From Holdemania filiformis DSM 12042 (GTDB taxonomy: Bacteria > Bacillota_I > Bacilli_A > Erysipelotrichales > Erysipelotrichaceae): DNA of 46,638 bases. Shown here piece by piece: positions 24,450-33,787 of this stretch. Each line of letters begins with the position of its first letter. Position 1 is the first letter of the stretch. The notes below the pieces were generated by a model, which saw only the letters and a program-made list of their open reading frames with translations, had not been told where the DNA came from and did not search any database. The position numbers and the translations under genes were made by a program. The stretch lies in contig NZ_GG657551.1 in NCBI RefSeq assembly GCF_000157995.1, positions 138,666 to 185,303 on the forward strand. The letters are read 5' to 3'.

Positions 24450-25031
24450 ATGACCTTAATTCCTACGATTATCGAGCAGTCCGCCCGCAGCGACCGGGCT
24501 TACGATCTGATCTCCTGTTTGTTAAAGGAACGGATCATTTTATTGACCTCGCAAATTGACGATACGGTGTCCGGCAATCTGTGCGCGCAGCTGTTATACC
24601 TGGCGTCGCGTTCTTCCCAGGATATCCAGCTGTATATCAATTCTCCCGGCGGCAGCGTCAGCGCCGGGCTGGCCATTTACGATACGATGCAGCTGATCCG
24701 CTGCGACGTATCGACGATCTGCATGGGCATGGCCGCCAGTATGGCCGCCGTCCTGTTGGCCGGGGGTACCCGCGGCAAGCGCTACGCGCTGCCTAACAGC
24801 GAAATCATGATTCACCAGCCCTTAGGCGGAGTTCAGGGACAGGCAGCCGACGTCAAAATCGCCGCCGAGCATATCCTGCAGATCCGCCAGCGCTTAAACA
24901 CGCTGTTGGCGAACGACACTGGCCGCAGCCTGCGGGAAATCTCCGAAGACAGCGACCGCGACCGGTATTTCAGCGCTGAGGAAGCTAAAAATTACGGGTT
25001 GATCGACGACTTGGTGCATAAGCAGAAATAA
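24450..25031 (+). CDS. clpP: ATP-dependent Clp protease proteolytic subunit ClpP
   Basis: 193 residues, normal length. It forms the serine-protease barrel that degrades unfolded proteins delivered by ClpX or ClpC. The catalytic triad is visible: Ser97 in GMAASMA, His122 in IMIHQPLGG and Asp171 in [18 protein letters not shown] supplies the oxyanion region. AAAGGAG lies 8 bases before the ATG. I see no CtsR or CIRCE operator upstream, only a weak possible promoter (TTGATC at 24402, TACTGT at 24423, short spacer). It stands alone, divergent from gap. Confidence 0.95.
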   Translation: MTLIPTIIEQSARSDRAYDLISCLLKERIILLTSQIDDTVSGNLCAQLLYLASRSSQDIQLYINSPGGSVSAGLAIYDTMQLIRCDVSTICMGMAASMAAVLLAGGTRGKRYALPNSEIMIHQPLGGVQGQAADVKIAAEHILQIRQRLNTLLANDTGRSLREISEDSDRDRYFSAEEAKNYGLIDDLVHKQK

Positions 25032-25084
25032 ACAATCCGTTCAAATCGGACTGATCGCCTTGTTGATTTAGTTCCCGTCAAAAG

Positions 25085-25111
25085 AACCGGCTCCCCTGGG
25101 ACGGTTTTTTT
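25085..25111 (+). terminator. Terminator of clpP
   Basis: AACCG (25085-25089) and CGGTT (25102-25106) pair, an inner TCCC/GGGA can extend the stem, and seven T follow. Confidence 0.65.
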
Positions 25112-25368
25112 GCTTTCCCTCCTTCCTTTTCTATCGCTTCTTCCCAATCCTCACACGGTTTATCCATTACGATAAGATAAGCTGTCCAATGCCAGACTCC
25201 AGCGCCTTCCGCCGCCTAATCAGACAATCCTCCGCTTTCTGATCAACAGCCGCCGAAAATAGACGGGCCGCTTACCCCACGCTGGTTTTTACCCTGGGGT
25301 TATGCTATCCTTATATTATTAAGTTATAGTAAAGCATGGGGTTACATCGAAAATGGGGCAGATAGATC
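25112..25368 (+). promoter_or_regulatory. Leader of the GGDEF/EAL gene with three TGGGGTTA-like boxes
   Basis: No gene lies in this stretch. A weak promoter is possible: TTTACC (25288-25293), an 18-bp spacer and TATATT (25312-25317). Three related boxes surround it: TTACCCCAC (25273-25281, inverted), CTGGGGTTA (25294-25302) and ATGGGGTTA (25336-25344). They may be binding sites for an unidentified regulator. The ribosome binding site before 25369 is weak (GGGGCAGA). The first half of the stretch (25112-25270) shows nothing I recognise. Confidence 0.4.
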
Positions 25369-28300
25369 ATGGAAAAAAACACAGTCAAATTACGCGCTGC
25401 TTTTGAACAATTAGCGCAAGCTGTCTTTATCCGCCGGGATTTGACGGCGTTGAAGGAAGCGTTAAGCGAAGCACTGATCTGCAGCGGGCTTTACCCGGAT
25501 ATGATGGCCGGACGCGACGATCTGCTTTTATCGTTAAGCCGGTATTATAAGCAGACACTTCCGCCGAAGCAGATCCGCTGGATCAGTCTGGAAGTGTTGC
25601 GCGAACAACCGCATTTATACGCCCTGTTCGCTGCATTTGAGCTGGACTATCCCGAACGAAAGTCCGCCTGCATCCAGCTGCGGGCAACGGTAGAAGAGCA
25701 ACAATCCCAGCCTGTCTATGTCCGGCTGGATCTTAATCTTCCTGTCTCGCTGGCCTTCGCCCCGCAGCTTTTTACCGCGCATCCAAGGCCGTTCACTCTG
25801 GCGGAACCGGAGATGATGGCGGAAATGGCCGGGGTCTACCTGGAAACCAACATGCCGTTGTTTTATATCAGTTCTTCCCTGCTCGCCCAGCTTGGCTTTA
25901 CCTATGAAGAATTTTATGGGCACTGCCGCAATCAGCTGGATCTGATCTTGATGCCCAACGACGTCGGAACTATTAAGGCTCAATGTCAGGCCGCGTTTCA
26001 GCTGGGCAACGAATTCCAGATTCCGCTGCGGTTTGTGCGCAAGGATCGGACACCCCTGTGGCGGCAATGCCAGGGCTTCCGCTTTCTGACCGATCGGGGC
26101 CGGGTCGCGGTTCTGCTTTATTTCGCCGATATCCAGGCCGTAAAAGAAAGCCAGGCGGAACTTGAAGCCCAATTGGACCAGCTGCGCCGCCGCAGCGAAG
26201 AAATGACGATGCTGACGGACAATCTGCCCGGCGGGATCTGCCTGATCCAGCTCGACGACGCGCAGACGCTGCTTTATGGCAACCGCCGGTTTTATCAGCT
26301 GCTGCACACCACAGACGAGGAAATCCGGCAGCGTTATCAAAACGAGCTGGGCCGGATGATCCACCCTGACGACCAGGCTTCCGTGCTAAAACAGATCAAA
26401 GAGGCCTTTACCGCCGGATTCCCCGGTTTACAATATCAGCTGCGGATTCAGACGGATTCCGGACTTCTGTACCTGCTGGTTTTCGCTTCCTTCGCGCTGA
26501 CCGGCAGCGTTCAGACCCTTAACTGTGTCGTGCTGGATATCACTGAGGGCAAACAGCGGGAAATGGACATTGCGATGAACGAGCAGCGCATGACAAAAGC
26601 GCTTGATCAGGTCGGCTGCGTCCTGTTCGACTATTATTTTAAAACCAATCAAATTCTTGGAACACCGCAAGCCTGCGCCCGCTATGACTTCCCGGCCGAG
26701 GCTGTCAACCCGGAATATTTTATCGATCACGGGCTGATTCTTTCCCCCTTCGGCGAATCGTTTCTCACCATGATTCACCGGCTGCGCCAGGGAGAAGAAC
26801 GCGTCAGCTGCATTATTAAAAACCGCAATCATGACGGGATCGTTCACTGGTCGCAATTAACGTTGGTCACGCTGGCCGACGAATTCGGCCATGCCCGGCA
26901 GGCCGTCGGCATCATTGAAGATATCACGCTGCAGAAAGACGCGGAGCTGGCCTATGCCAAGGAGCAGCAGTACCGCAAAGCTATCGCAGCCGGGGCTTGC
27001 CTGATGATTGAAATCAATCTGTGCGACAATCTTGTGGAAAAAATCAGCGGTGACTGGAGCTTTCTGATCGACGAAGCGACGCGGACGCCTTACGATCAAT
27101 TTCAGCGAAACGTTGCCCGCCAACAGATCCATCCTGACGACCGCCGGGCTTTCCTTCAGACGTTCAGCCGGGAAGCCTTGAAAGCGGCATACAATCAGGA
27201 ACGCCGGGAGATTCCTCTGCAATACCGGCGTTTATCGCAGAAACGTCAGATGGTGTGGGTGGAGACGACCGCGCATATCATTCAGGATCCGGCGACGCAG
27301 CATCTGAAGGTATTATTTTTCATCCGCGATATCGATAAGGAAAAGAAACATGAGCTGATTCTGCAATATCAATCCCAGCGGGATTCGCTGACCGGCCTGT
27401 TGAACAAAGGCTCCACTGAAGCCCAGATCCAGTCAGTTCTGGAAAACGATCCGCAGGCGCTGCACGCGTTATTAGTTTTGGATATTGATGAATTTAAAAA
27501 AATTAACGACACCTTCGGCCATCTTTACGGCGATCAGGTCCTGTCCCGGATTGCCCGGCAGATCCGCGAGGTTTTCCGCGAAAACGACGTTTTAGGCCGG
27601 ATCGGCGGCGATGAATTCGCAATTTTAATGAAGAATTGCAAGACGGAACAGATTGTCCGCGACAAAGCGGAACAGCTGTGTCAGAAGCTGACGACGTTGT
27701 TCGCTGACGGCGTTTCCTGCAGCATTGGTGTTTCCTTCTTCGCCAAGGATGGAACTTATTTCTATCAACTTTATCAAAATGCGGATATTGCGCTCTATCA
27801 ATCCAAACGTCAGGGTAAGAATCAGGTCCAGTTTTACCTGCCGTCGATGAAACAGGAAAGCTGGACGGTCAACAGTACTGAAATTGACGAGCTGCGAACG
27901 GAAATGCCGGTCATCGCGGCGCCGGAAATGGAGGAACATCTGACCTCCCAGCTGCTTGAGGAATTGAACGACGTTATCTATGTCAGCGATCCGAAAACCT
28001 ACGAATTATTATTCATCAACCGGACGATCAAAGAAGATCTCAACATCATCGACGACTATATCGGCAAAAAGTGTTATAAGGTGCTGCAAGGGCGCGATTC
28101 GCCATGTCCGTTCTGCACAAACGATAAATTAAAATTCAACGAATATTATGTCTGGGAGCATACCAACGAGCTGATGAACCGTGATTTTATCGTTAAGGAT
28201 AAGCTGATCCAGTGGCAGGGCCGGACCGCGCGGATGGAATTTGCGATGGATATCGCGGAACATAATCATCTGAGCAAGGAACTGTCGATACAGCTGGAGC

Positions 28301-30021
28301 GCGGCAACGCCCTGCTTCGTAATGTACGCCAGATCGTAGACGCCGATTCTGTCAGTCAGGCGATTGAGGAGAGTCTGGAAGGGATCGGCCGCTACTATGC
28401 GGCTAATCGGGTTCTGCTTAGTTTTTTGGAGGAAACCAACTCCGTTTACGAATGGACATCCGTTAAGCAGACTTCCTTCAAAGAAGCCTGGAACGGCCTG
28501 GCGGAAGTTCTGCTGGAGCCGGGGTATGCCTATTTCCATACGCATGACGCGTATGTTTTAATGGATATCGACCTGTTAAAGAGTCAGAATGCCGAACTGG
28601 TGCGGGCCTTTCTGCGGCTGGGCGTGCGGTCGCTGCTCGTGGTGCCGCTGCTTTCCCAGGAAACGATCATCGGCTGCTGCGCGATTGTCAACCCGTCAGC
28701 GCAGGGACAGGACTTAAGCTTTGTCGAATCGCTGGCGGCTTTCTTAGTCAGTGAATTGCTCAAATATCAGGCGGTGGAGCAGCTGCGGTTTATGAGCTAT
28801 CATGACCCGCTGACCGGACTGGGCAACCGCAACCGGTATGTCGAGCAGCTCCAGAAATGGCAACAGCATCCGCTCTCGCAGGCCGGCGTGCTGGTGTGCG
28901 ATGTCAACGGCTTGAAGCAGCTTAACGAGTTGTATGGTCATCACTATGGCGATCAGGTCTTGATCGAACTGGCACGTATCCTGAATCTGCATGCCCGGCC
29001 GGATCAGTTATTCCGTTTAGGCGGCGATGAATTCATCGCCGTTTACGAAGAGATTTCCTACGCGGAATTTCAACAGCGGCTGGCCCGGCTGAAAAACGCG
29101 TTTACGATCATCGTCAACGGCGTGTCGATGGGCAGCAGCTGGAGCGGGGATGAACCGGACATCAACGCCTTGATGAATCATGCCGACCAGTTAATGTATA
29201 TCGCCAAGCAGAATTATTACAAAACGACTTACAATTTGTCCAAGCATTACCGGCCGGAAACCTATCAGCAGGTCATGGAGGCACTCAAGGAAAACCGGTT
29301 TACCGTTTATATCCAGCCGAAAGCAGATTTGGAAAGCGGACGGATTCTGGGCGGGGAGGCCTTGATCCGCTATCTGCATCCGCAGCTGGGCGTTATTCCG
29401 CCGGCGCGCTTTGTCCCCGTCCTGGAAAATGAGCATTTGATCCGGATCATCGACTTATTTGTTCTTGACGAAGTTTGCCGGATGCAGCAGCGCCGTCAGC
29501 AGCAGAGCCGGGATGCGGTAGTCCTGTCTCTGAATTTTTCACGGCTCACCTTGCTGGAAGAAAATATGGCGCTGGAAGTGGAAAAAATTCTTTCGCATTA
29601 CGACTTCGATCCGTCCCTGATCGAAATTGAAATCACCGAAACGGTCGGCGAAATTGAAAAGGAAACGCTGCGCACGGTCATTCAGTCGCTGAAACGGCTT
29701 CATCTGCGGATTTCCCTGGATGATTTCGGGACCAAATATACCAATTTAAGCATGCTGACGGTCGCGGATTTTGATGTGTTAAAGCTGGACCGCAGTTTGA
29801 TTCAGGAGCTGGTCGCTTCCCCGCAGAATCAGATTATCGTCGCAAGCATTATTTCCATGTGCCGTCAGCTGGGCGTCAGTGTCATCGCCGAAGGGGTGGA
29901 AACCGAAGCGCAGCGGGATATGCTCCGCCAGTTGCAGTGTGGATTAGGCCAGGGCTACTTGTTCGGCAAGCCGATGCCGGTAGGGGATTTCCGCACGTTG
30001 TTCAATAAGAATGGGGAATAA
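25369..30021 (+). CDS. Multi-PAS protein with two GGDEF domains and one EAL domain
   Basis: 1550 residues, cytoplasmic by lack of membrane helices. Several PAS-like modules (about 155-660) lead to a first GGDEF domain (about 670-825; GGDEF at 746-750, with an RxxD inhibitory site RENDVLGRI just before it). A further PAS-like module follows (about 865-970, with CPFC), then a GAF-like region (about 985-1130) and a second GGDEF domain (motif at 1218-1222, no RxxD). The EAL domain (about 1300-1540) has EAL at 1330, the Asn in LNFSR, EITE, LDDFGTKYTNL, KLDRS and IAEGVET, all consistent with active phosphodiesterase. So it may both make and break cyclic di-GMP under control of unknown ligands. Monocistronic, ended by a strong terminator. 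Confidence 0.93.
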   Translation: MEKNTVKLRAAFEQLAQAVFIRRDLTALKEALSEALICSGLYPDMMAGRDDLLLSLSRYYKQTLPPKQIRWISLEVLREQPHLYALFAAFELDYPERKSACIQLRATVEEQQSQPVYVRLDLNLPVSLAFAPQLFTAHPRPFTLAEPEMMAEMAGVYLETNMPLFYISSSLLAQLGFTYEEFYGHCRNQLDLILMPNDVGTIKAQCQAAFQLGNEFQIPLRFVRKDRTPLWRQCQGFRFLTDRGRVAVLLYFADIQAVKESQAELEAQLDQLRRRSEEMTMLTDNLPGGICLIQLDDAQTLLYGNRRFYQLLHTTDEEIRQRYQNELGRMIHPDDQASVLKQIKEAFTAGFPGLQYQLRIQTDSGLLYLLVFASFALTGSVQTLNCVVLDITEGKQREMDIAMNEQRMTKALDQVGCVLFDYYFKTNQILGTPQACARYDFPAEAVNPEYFIDHGLILSPFGESFLTMIHRLRQGEERVSCIIKNRNHDGIVHWSQLTLVTLADEFGHARQAVGIIEDITLQKDAELAYAKEQQYRKAIAAGACLMIEINLCDNLVEKISGDWSFLIDEATRTPYDQFQRNVARQQIHPDDRRAFLQTFSREALKAAYNQERREIPLQYRRLSQKRQMVWVETTAHIIQDPATQHLKVLFFIRDIDKEKKHELILQYQSQRDSLTGLLNKGSTEAQIQSVLENDPQALHALLVLDIDEFKKINDTFGHLYGDQVLSRIARQIREVFRENDVLGRIGGDEFAILMKNCKTEQIVRDKAEQLCQKLTTLFADGVSCSIGVSFFAKDGTYFYQLYQNADIALYQSKRQGKNQVQFYLPSMKQESWTVNSTEIDELRTEMPVIAAPEMEEHLTSQLLEELNDVIYVSDPKTYELLFINRTIKEDLNIIDDYIGKKCYKVLQGRDSPCPFCTNDKLKFNEYYVWEHTNELMNRDFIVKDKLIQWQGRTARMEFAMDIAEHNHLSKELSIQLERGNALLRNVRQIVDADSVSQAIEESLEGIGRYYAANRVLLSFLEETNSVYEWTSVKQTSFKEAWNGLAEVLLEPGYAYFHTHDAYVLMDIDLLKSQNAELVRAFLRLGVRSLLVVPLLSQETIIGCCAIVNPSAQGQDLSFVESLAAFLVSELLKYQAVEQLRFMSYHDPLTGLGNRNRYVEQLQKWQQHPLSQAGVLVCDVNGLKQLNELYGHHYGDQVLIELARILNLHARPDQLFRLGGDEFIAVYEEISYAEFQQRLARLKNAFTIIVNGVSMGSSWSGDEPDINALMNHADQLMYIAKQNYYKTTYNLSKHYRPETYQQVMEALKENRFTVYIQPKADLESGRILGGEALIRYLHPQLGVIPPARFVPVLENEHLIRIIDLFVLDEVCRMQQRRQQQSRDAVVLSLNFSRLTLLEENMALEVEKILSHYDFDPSLIEIEITETVGEIEKETLRTVIQSLKRLHLRISLDDFGTKYTNLSMLTVADFDVLKLDRSLIQELVASPQNQIIVASIISMCRQLGVSVIAEGVETEAQRDMLRQLQCGLGQGYLFGKPMPVGDFRTLFNKNGE

Positions 30022-30081
30022 CTTAAATTTCCAGAGAGGGGCGGAAAAACAAGCTTCCTCACGCCCATAAAAATCAGAAAG

Positions 30082-30123
30082 AAAGAGAACGTCCGATTGA
30101 CCATGCGGAGCGTTCTCTTTTTT
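30082..30123 (+). terminator. Terminator of the GGDEF/EAL gene
   Basis: AAAGAGAACG-TCCG (30082-30095) pairs with CGGA-G-CGTTCTCTTT (30106-30120), a stem of about 14 bp, followed by T residues. Confidence 0.85.
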
Positions 30124-30359
30124 CGTTATGCGATTTTCAAGTTCATAAACTCCGGATTGACCAATGAAGAACATTGCTGGTAGCCCCAAAAACTTGTACG
30201 TCCTTCTTTTAATGCAATCTTAAGCGAAGATTCTTATCCATAATTCAAGTATGCGCAGTCATGCTCTGAAAATTGATCTGAAATTAAGCAAATCTTTTCC
30301 CGACAGCTAGTCCCCACATTCCATATAGCACATCTTTCCAAGACTTACATTTTCTTTCT
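30124..30359. other. Intergenic stretch between convergent genes
   Basis: AT-rich spacer between two terminators. Short open frames here have no ribosome binding sites. I see no gene, repeat or RNA structure. Confidence 0.5.
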
Positions 30360-30393
30360 AAAAAAGGCGAGTCCCCTGTTCAGAGGATTCGCC
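30360..30393 (-). terminator. Terminator of the FMN/FAD reductase gene
   Basis: On the minus strand GGCGAATCCTCTG pairs with CAGGGGACTCGCC (two mismatches), then TTTTTT. It lies 18 bases after the stop codon. Confidence 0.85.
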
Positions 30394-30411
30394 ATGTTGG
30401 TTTAAATTTGT

Positions 30412-32634
30412 TTATTTCTCGTTGGAAGCGCTGTTTCCGGCAATGCGTCCGGAAACGATGATCTCGGTGATCGCGTTGCCGCCCAGACGATTTCCTGAAT
30501 GGAAGCCGCCGGTGACTTCGCCAGCCGCATACAGACCCTTGATCGCTTCGCCGCTCTCATTCAGGACACGGCGTTCGGTATCCACCAACAGACCGCCCAT
30601 CGTGTGATGCGTCGAAGGCGCCATGAAACGTACCCGGATCATATCCAGATTGTACGTATCCGGCAGATAATTGCCGTCATCATCCATTTCAACCTGGCCG
30701 ACAGTTCCGCGGTACGAAAGCTTCTCCACGTCCAGCGTATCGGCAACGCCCATGACATAGTTATCGTAATCCACAATCGTCTGCCGCAGTGTCTCCGCGT
30801 CGCAGCCAATCAATTTCGCAGTTTCTTCAACCGTTCTGAAAATCATCCGGCCTTCCACATCTTCAGGCACATTGTTGAATCCGCCCGTGCCCGCAGTCGT
30901 TCCCACATTGGAAATTTCAACGTAGATTCCCGGAACATATTTCAAGCCCAGCTCCTTCGCTTTCGCTTCGCTCATACCATTTTCGAAACCGCCTTCCGAC
31001 AGAACGTCGCGTTCTGCGGATTCATCGACATACCGCTTACCGGTTTCCGGATTGACGTAAATGACGTTCTCGCCCGCGCCGCCAGCCAGATTTCCGTTGT
31101 CAACCCAGCCTAACGGCATCATCTGTGTCCAGCCTTCGCCGATCGTCGCCGCACCGACAGCCTGACCCATCGTCGTACCGTCACCCTTCAGGCTGGAACG
31201 ATTGGTTGTGCCGATATTGTTGGCAATATATTCATCTTTCCAGTAGTCATTTGTTTTCTGAACCATCTCAATATTTGCGCCATAACCACCGGTCGCCAGG
31301 ATGACACCCTTGTTGGCCATGACCGTAACCGGAGTACCGTCAAACTGTGTCGCCTTCACGCCGGTAACCCGTCCGGATTCATCCGTAATCAGTTCGTTCG
31401 CCGTCGTGCGGGTCATAATTTTATTGGCTTCGTTCGCCTTCAAGACCGTGTTGGCCGGAACAGCGAAATAAGCTCCCCATTTGCCATCATAGAACTCACC
31501 GTCAACCGTGCCGCCGTTAACGGCGTTTTCACGCTGCCACAAGCATCCGATTAAGGTGAAAGCACGGCTTTGATCGATCGAAGCTCCCTGAGCTTCCAGC
31601 CAGTCCTTAATTTCCTGGCCGCCTTCGACAAACTGGCGAACCAGCTTTTCATCGCCGTAAATCCATTCCGTATTCTCACGGTTTGGACGCAAGCCGCCAT
31701 AATATGTCTGGAAGATATGCAGATTGATCGTAGAGAACAGCGTCAGCTTTGTTTCATGGACGCCCGCGTCTAACTGCGGCTGTGCCCAATCCAGATACGC
31801 CTGGATTTCTTCTTTCAACGCCTTCAGCGTCGGCAGGTATTCTTCATGAACACCGCGTACCGCGTTCAGCGCAATATCGCCCGCGACAAACGGATGTTCG
31901 TCGTCGATCGTTCCGTCAAACGGTTCTTCCGACCAATTCAGAATCGTTTTCAGCGTGTCAATCCGTCCCGCGTCATTTTTAACTTTTTCGTAGGTTTCGC
32001 CGTTGTATTCGCCGGTTGTCGCATCCGGATTGGCTGGATCCCAGACAACAGCGTCAAAGGTCGACTGGTAAGCACCGCCGGAAACTAACGTATTGCCGCC
32101 CATTTCCGCATTCTTTTCAAGAACCAGAACGGTATCGCCATTTTGAGCAGCCTGAGCCGCGGCCATCATGCCCGCTCCGCCGGCTCCGACGATGACGACA
32201 TCCCAGGTTCCTGTGATTTCTTCCTGCGCCGTATGTTCTACGGTATTTTTCTTAAACGCATCCAGATCCGAAGCGCTCGCCGCTTCCGCTGCCGCGTTGA
32301 CTGCGTTTTTCAAACCGATGCTCGTAAAGGTCGCCCCGCTGACAACATCAACCCCTGTGCCGTTAGCTGCCAGGATATCCTCAATCAAAATAGGATAAGC
32401 GACATCGCCGACATGCGCCGTTTCCTTCTGTTCTTTGACCTGAATGTCAGTAATCGCAGTTTCTGAGAAGGTCGCTTCAATTGAAACTTCCCCGTTGTAG
32501 CCCTGTGCTGAAGCTGTATAGCTTCCCGGCGTGAATTTGAGTTCTGATTTCTTGGTTTCTTCCTTGGTTTGCCCGCAGGCAACGCAGGAAAGAACCATGA
32601 AAAGAGAAACTAAAACAAGCCCTAGTCTCTTCAT
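30412..32634 (-). CDS. Extracytoplasmic flavoprotein reductase with covalent-FMN and FAD domains
   Basis: 740 residues. A lipoprotein signal has its likely acylated Cys at 20 (CVAC). An FMN_bind domain (about 35-120) carries the flavinylation motif D96-VVSGAT-FTS, with Thr102 the expected ApbE target. The FAD_binding_2 reductase domain begins DVVIVGAGGAGMMAA (about 145) and shows EMGGNTLVSGG, GKRYVDE, HHTMGG and GNRLGGNA with the substrate arginine. This build is known from fumarate, urocanate and other reductases that take electrons at the outer membrane face via FMN for anaerobic respiration. The residue near the usual H-P-T site is different (MMPLGW), so the acceptor is uncertain. No ApbE is encoded nearby. 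It is controlled by the MerR-type promoter at 32679-32709; the regulator gene lies directly upstream. Confidence 0.92.
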   Translation of the reverse strand: MKRLGLVLVSLFMVLSCVACGQTKEETKKSELKFTPGSYTASAQGYNGEVSIEATFSETAITDIQVKEQKETAHVGDVAYPILIEDILAANGTGVDVVSGATFTSIGLKNAVNAAAEAASASDLDAFKKNTVEHTAQEEITGTWDVVIVGAGGAGMMAAAQAAQNGDTVLVLEKNAEMGGNTLVSGGAYQSTFDAVVWDPANPDATTGEYNGETYEKVKNDAGRIDTLKTILNWSEEPFDGTIDDEHPFVAGDIALNAVRGVHEEYLPTLKALKEEIQAYLDWAQPQLDAGVHETKLTLFSTINLHIFQTYYGGLRPNRENTEWIYGDEKLVRQFVEGGQEIKDWLEAQGASIDQSRAFTLIGCLWQRENAVNGGTVDGEFYDGKWGAYFAVPANTVLKANEANKIMTRTTANELITDESGRVTGVKATQFDGTPVTVMANKGVILATGGYGANIEMVQKTNDYWKDEYIANNIGTTNRSSLKGDGTTMGQAVGAATIGEGWTQMMPLGWVDNGNLAGGAGENVIYVNPETGKRYVDESAERDVLSEGGFENGMSEAKAKELGLKYVPGIYVEISNVGTTAGTGGFNNVPEDVEGRMIFRTVEETAKLIGCDAETLRQTIVDYDNYVMGVADTLDVEKLSYRGTVGQVEMDDDGNYLPDTYNLDMIRVRFMAPSTHHTMGGLLVDTERRVLNESGEAIKGLYAAGEVTGGFHSGNRLGGNAITEIIVSGRIAGNSASNEK

Positions 32635-32678
32635 CTTTCTTCCTCCCTCGTTGATTCTTTCACAATCAACCTGTACTT

Positions 32679-32709
32679 ACTATAAACCCCGTGGTTACCA
32701 CGGGGTCAA
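32679..32709 (-). promoter_or_regulatory. MerR-type promoter with a perfect 21-bp palindrome, overlapping the merR stop codon
   Basis: On the minus strand: TTGACC (32709-32704), a 19-bp spacer and TATAGT (32684-32679). A perfect dyad, ACCCCGTGGT-A-ACCACGGGGT (32706-32686), fills the spacer and reaches into the -35. The 19-bp spacer is the hallmark of MerR-activated promoters. The dyad's edge coincides with the end of the upstream MerR-family gene. The predicted start is about 38 bases before the reductase ATG. Confidence 0.82.
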
Positions 32710-33509
32710 GATCCTAAATCCAGGCTGCAGCTGAAATAATACCAGAGTTTGCCGTCTTCCTGAACGCGCGTGATCAACCGACCGACCAGTTCTTTACGAA
32801 TAGGCTGATCGGTGCATTCCAGCAAAGAGGCCAATGCCGTCCTTGGGATTTGCGTTAAACTTTCACTGCGCGAAACAATCATCGCCATTTTTCCGCTGCC
32901 GCAGCTGGTCTCAGCTTCCGCATACGAAAGTCCGTTTTGCTTGGCAAAATCGGTTCGGATGCCTAATCCGACACGTGGCTCCACGATATCAGAATCTGAT
33001 GTCAGCTGCTCGGGATCAATCCGGAAGGCCAGGTGCAGCAGCTCGGGAAACTGCATCCAGGTTTCAATCGTTTCCAGGACGCCCTGACGGTCCAGATTGG
33101 CAGGGGAAAACTCCAGGAAGCTCAGACTAAACAGTTGTTCCACGTTTAAATACAAAAGCTGTTCCTTCTGATGGATTGCGCGCTGAATTAAACTGCGGTA
33201 ATAAAGATTACGTTCGATCTGTCGTTCCAGCAATGCTTTTTGTTTTTGCAGCTGAACCAAATTATCCTGATACCGTGCATCCTGATCCGCCAGACTTTCT
33301 GCTTCATTTTCGGGATGGAATTGATTCAGACTCGCCCCCAGCCCCCGTTCATGTCTTAGATAGAAGACCTCAACTGCATTATCAATGGAAAATTCCCGGT
33401 AGCCGTTCGCTAGCACCTTCGCTGGCTTTAAAAGCTCGAGGTCAATATAATGCCGCAGCGTTTCCAGGGTAATCCCTGAAATAGCGCAAAACTTTTTACT
33501 TGTGACCAT
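32706..33509 (-). CDS. MerR-family regulator of the flavin reductase
   Basis: 267 residues. The N-terminal winged HTH reads KKFCAISGITLETLRHYIDLELL, then GYREFSIDNAVEVFYL (about 5-55), clear MerR type. A long coiled coil (about 80-115) is followed by a C-terminal domain I do not recognise. It contains one Cys pair region (ETSCGSGKMAM and LLECTD), not the usual metal-site pattern. The ATG has GGGGGAGG 11 bases upstream. The promoter of the downstream reductase gene overlaps its stop codon, and its operator has the 19-bp spacer such regulators act on. So it very likely activates that gene, perhaps in response to the reductase's substrate. Confidence 0.87.
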   Translation of the reverse strand: MVTSKKFCAISGITLETLRHYIDLELLKPAKVLANGYREFSIDNAVEVFYLRHERGLGASLNQFHPENEAESLADQDARYQDNLVQLQKQKALLERQIERNLYYRSLIQRAIHQKEQLLYLNVEQLFSLSFLEFSPANLDRQGVLETIETWMQFPELLHLAFRIDPEQLTSDSDIVEPRVGLGIRTDFAKQNGLSYAEAETSCGSGKMAMIVSRSESLTQIPRTALASLLECTDQPIRKELVGRLITRVQEDGKLWYYFSCSLDLGS

Positions 33510-33700
33510 ATTTCCGCAGTTCCTCCCCCGAGAGCACCGCCGTTCACCTGCTTTCTTTATTAATTTTACGATTATCGTTTCTATCTTACCATAGAATCAC
33601 CCGACGTTGCACTCTGAGAGGATTCCAGTTTTACTTCACGGGTGGGTGAAGTCCAAGATCGAAATATAGAAGAATACCTGAAAATTCTGGAAACTAAAAT

Positions 33701-33750
33701 AAAGGCACTACGTTAAGCTGTCTCGATGGCTTAACCTAATGCCTTTGTTT
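33701..33750 (-). terminator. Terminator after the small membrane protein gene
   Basis: AAAGGCA (33701-33707) with TGCCTTT (33740-33746), and GTTAAGC (33712-33718) with GCTTAAC (33729-33735), form a two-part stem. It has A/T runs on both sides and so could act in both directions. The rest of 33510-33787 holds a 7-bp hairpin (ACTTCAC/GTGAAGT at about 33633-33652) and a 24-codon open tail that may be a gene remnant. Confidence 0.65.
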
Positions 33751-33787
33751 TTACATTGTCTGCTTCTTATAATGATTTTTAAAAATA

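Noticed and set aside
24369-24450. CtsR or HrcA/CIRCE operator before clpP
   Set aside because: Neither a tandem GGTCAAA pattern nor a TTAGCACTC/GAGTGCTAA pair is present.
25112-25368. Cyclic di-GMP riboswitch before the GGDEF/EAL gene
   Set aside because: I could not find the conserved core or tetraloop receptor pattern; only short repeated boxes are present.
33642-33716. A 24-codon open tail that reads like the end of a helical protein
   Set aside because: Too short, starts in a hairpin and has no ribosome binding site; at most a gene remnant, so not listed as a gene.
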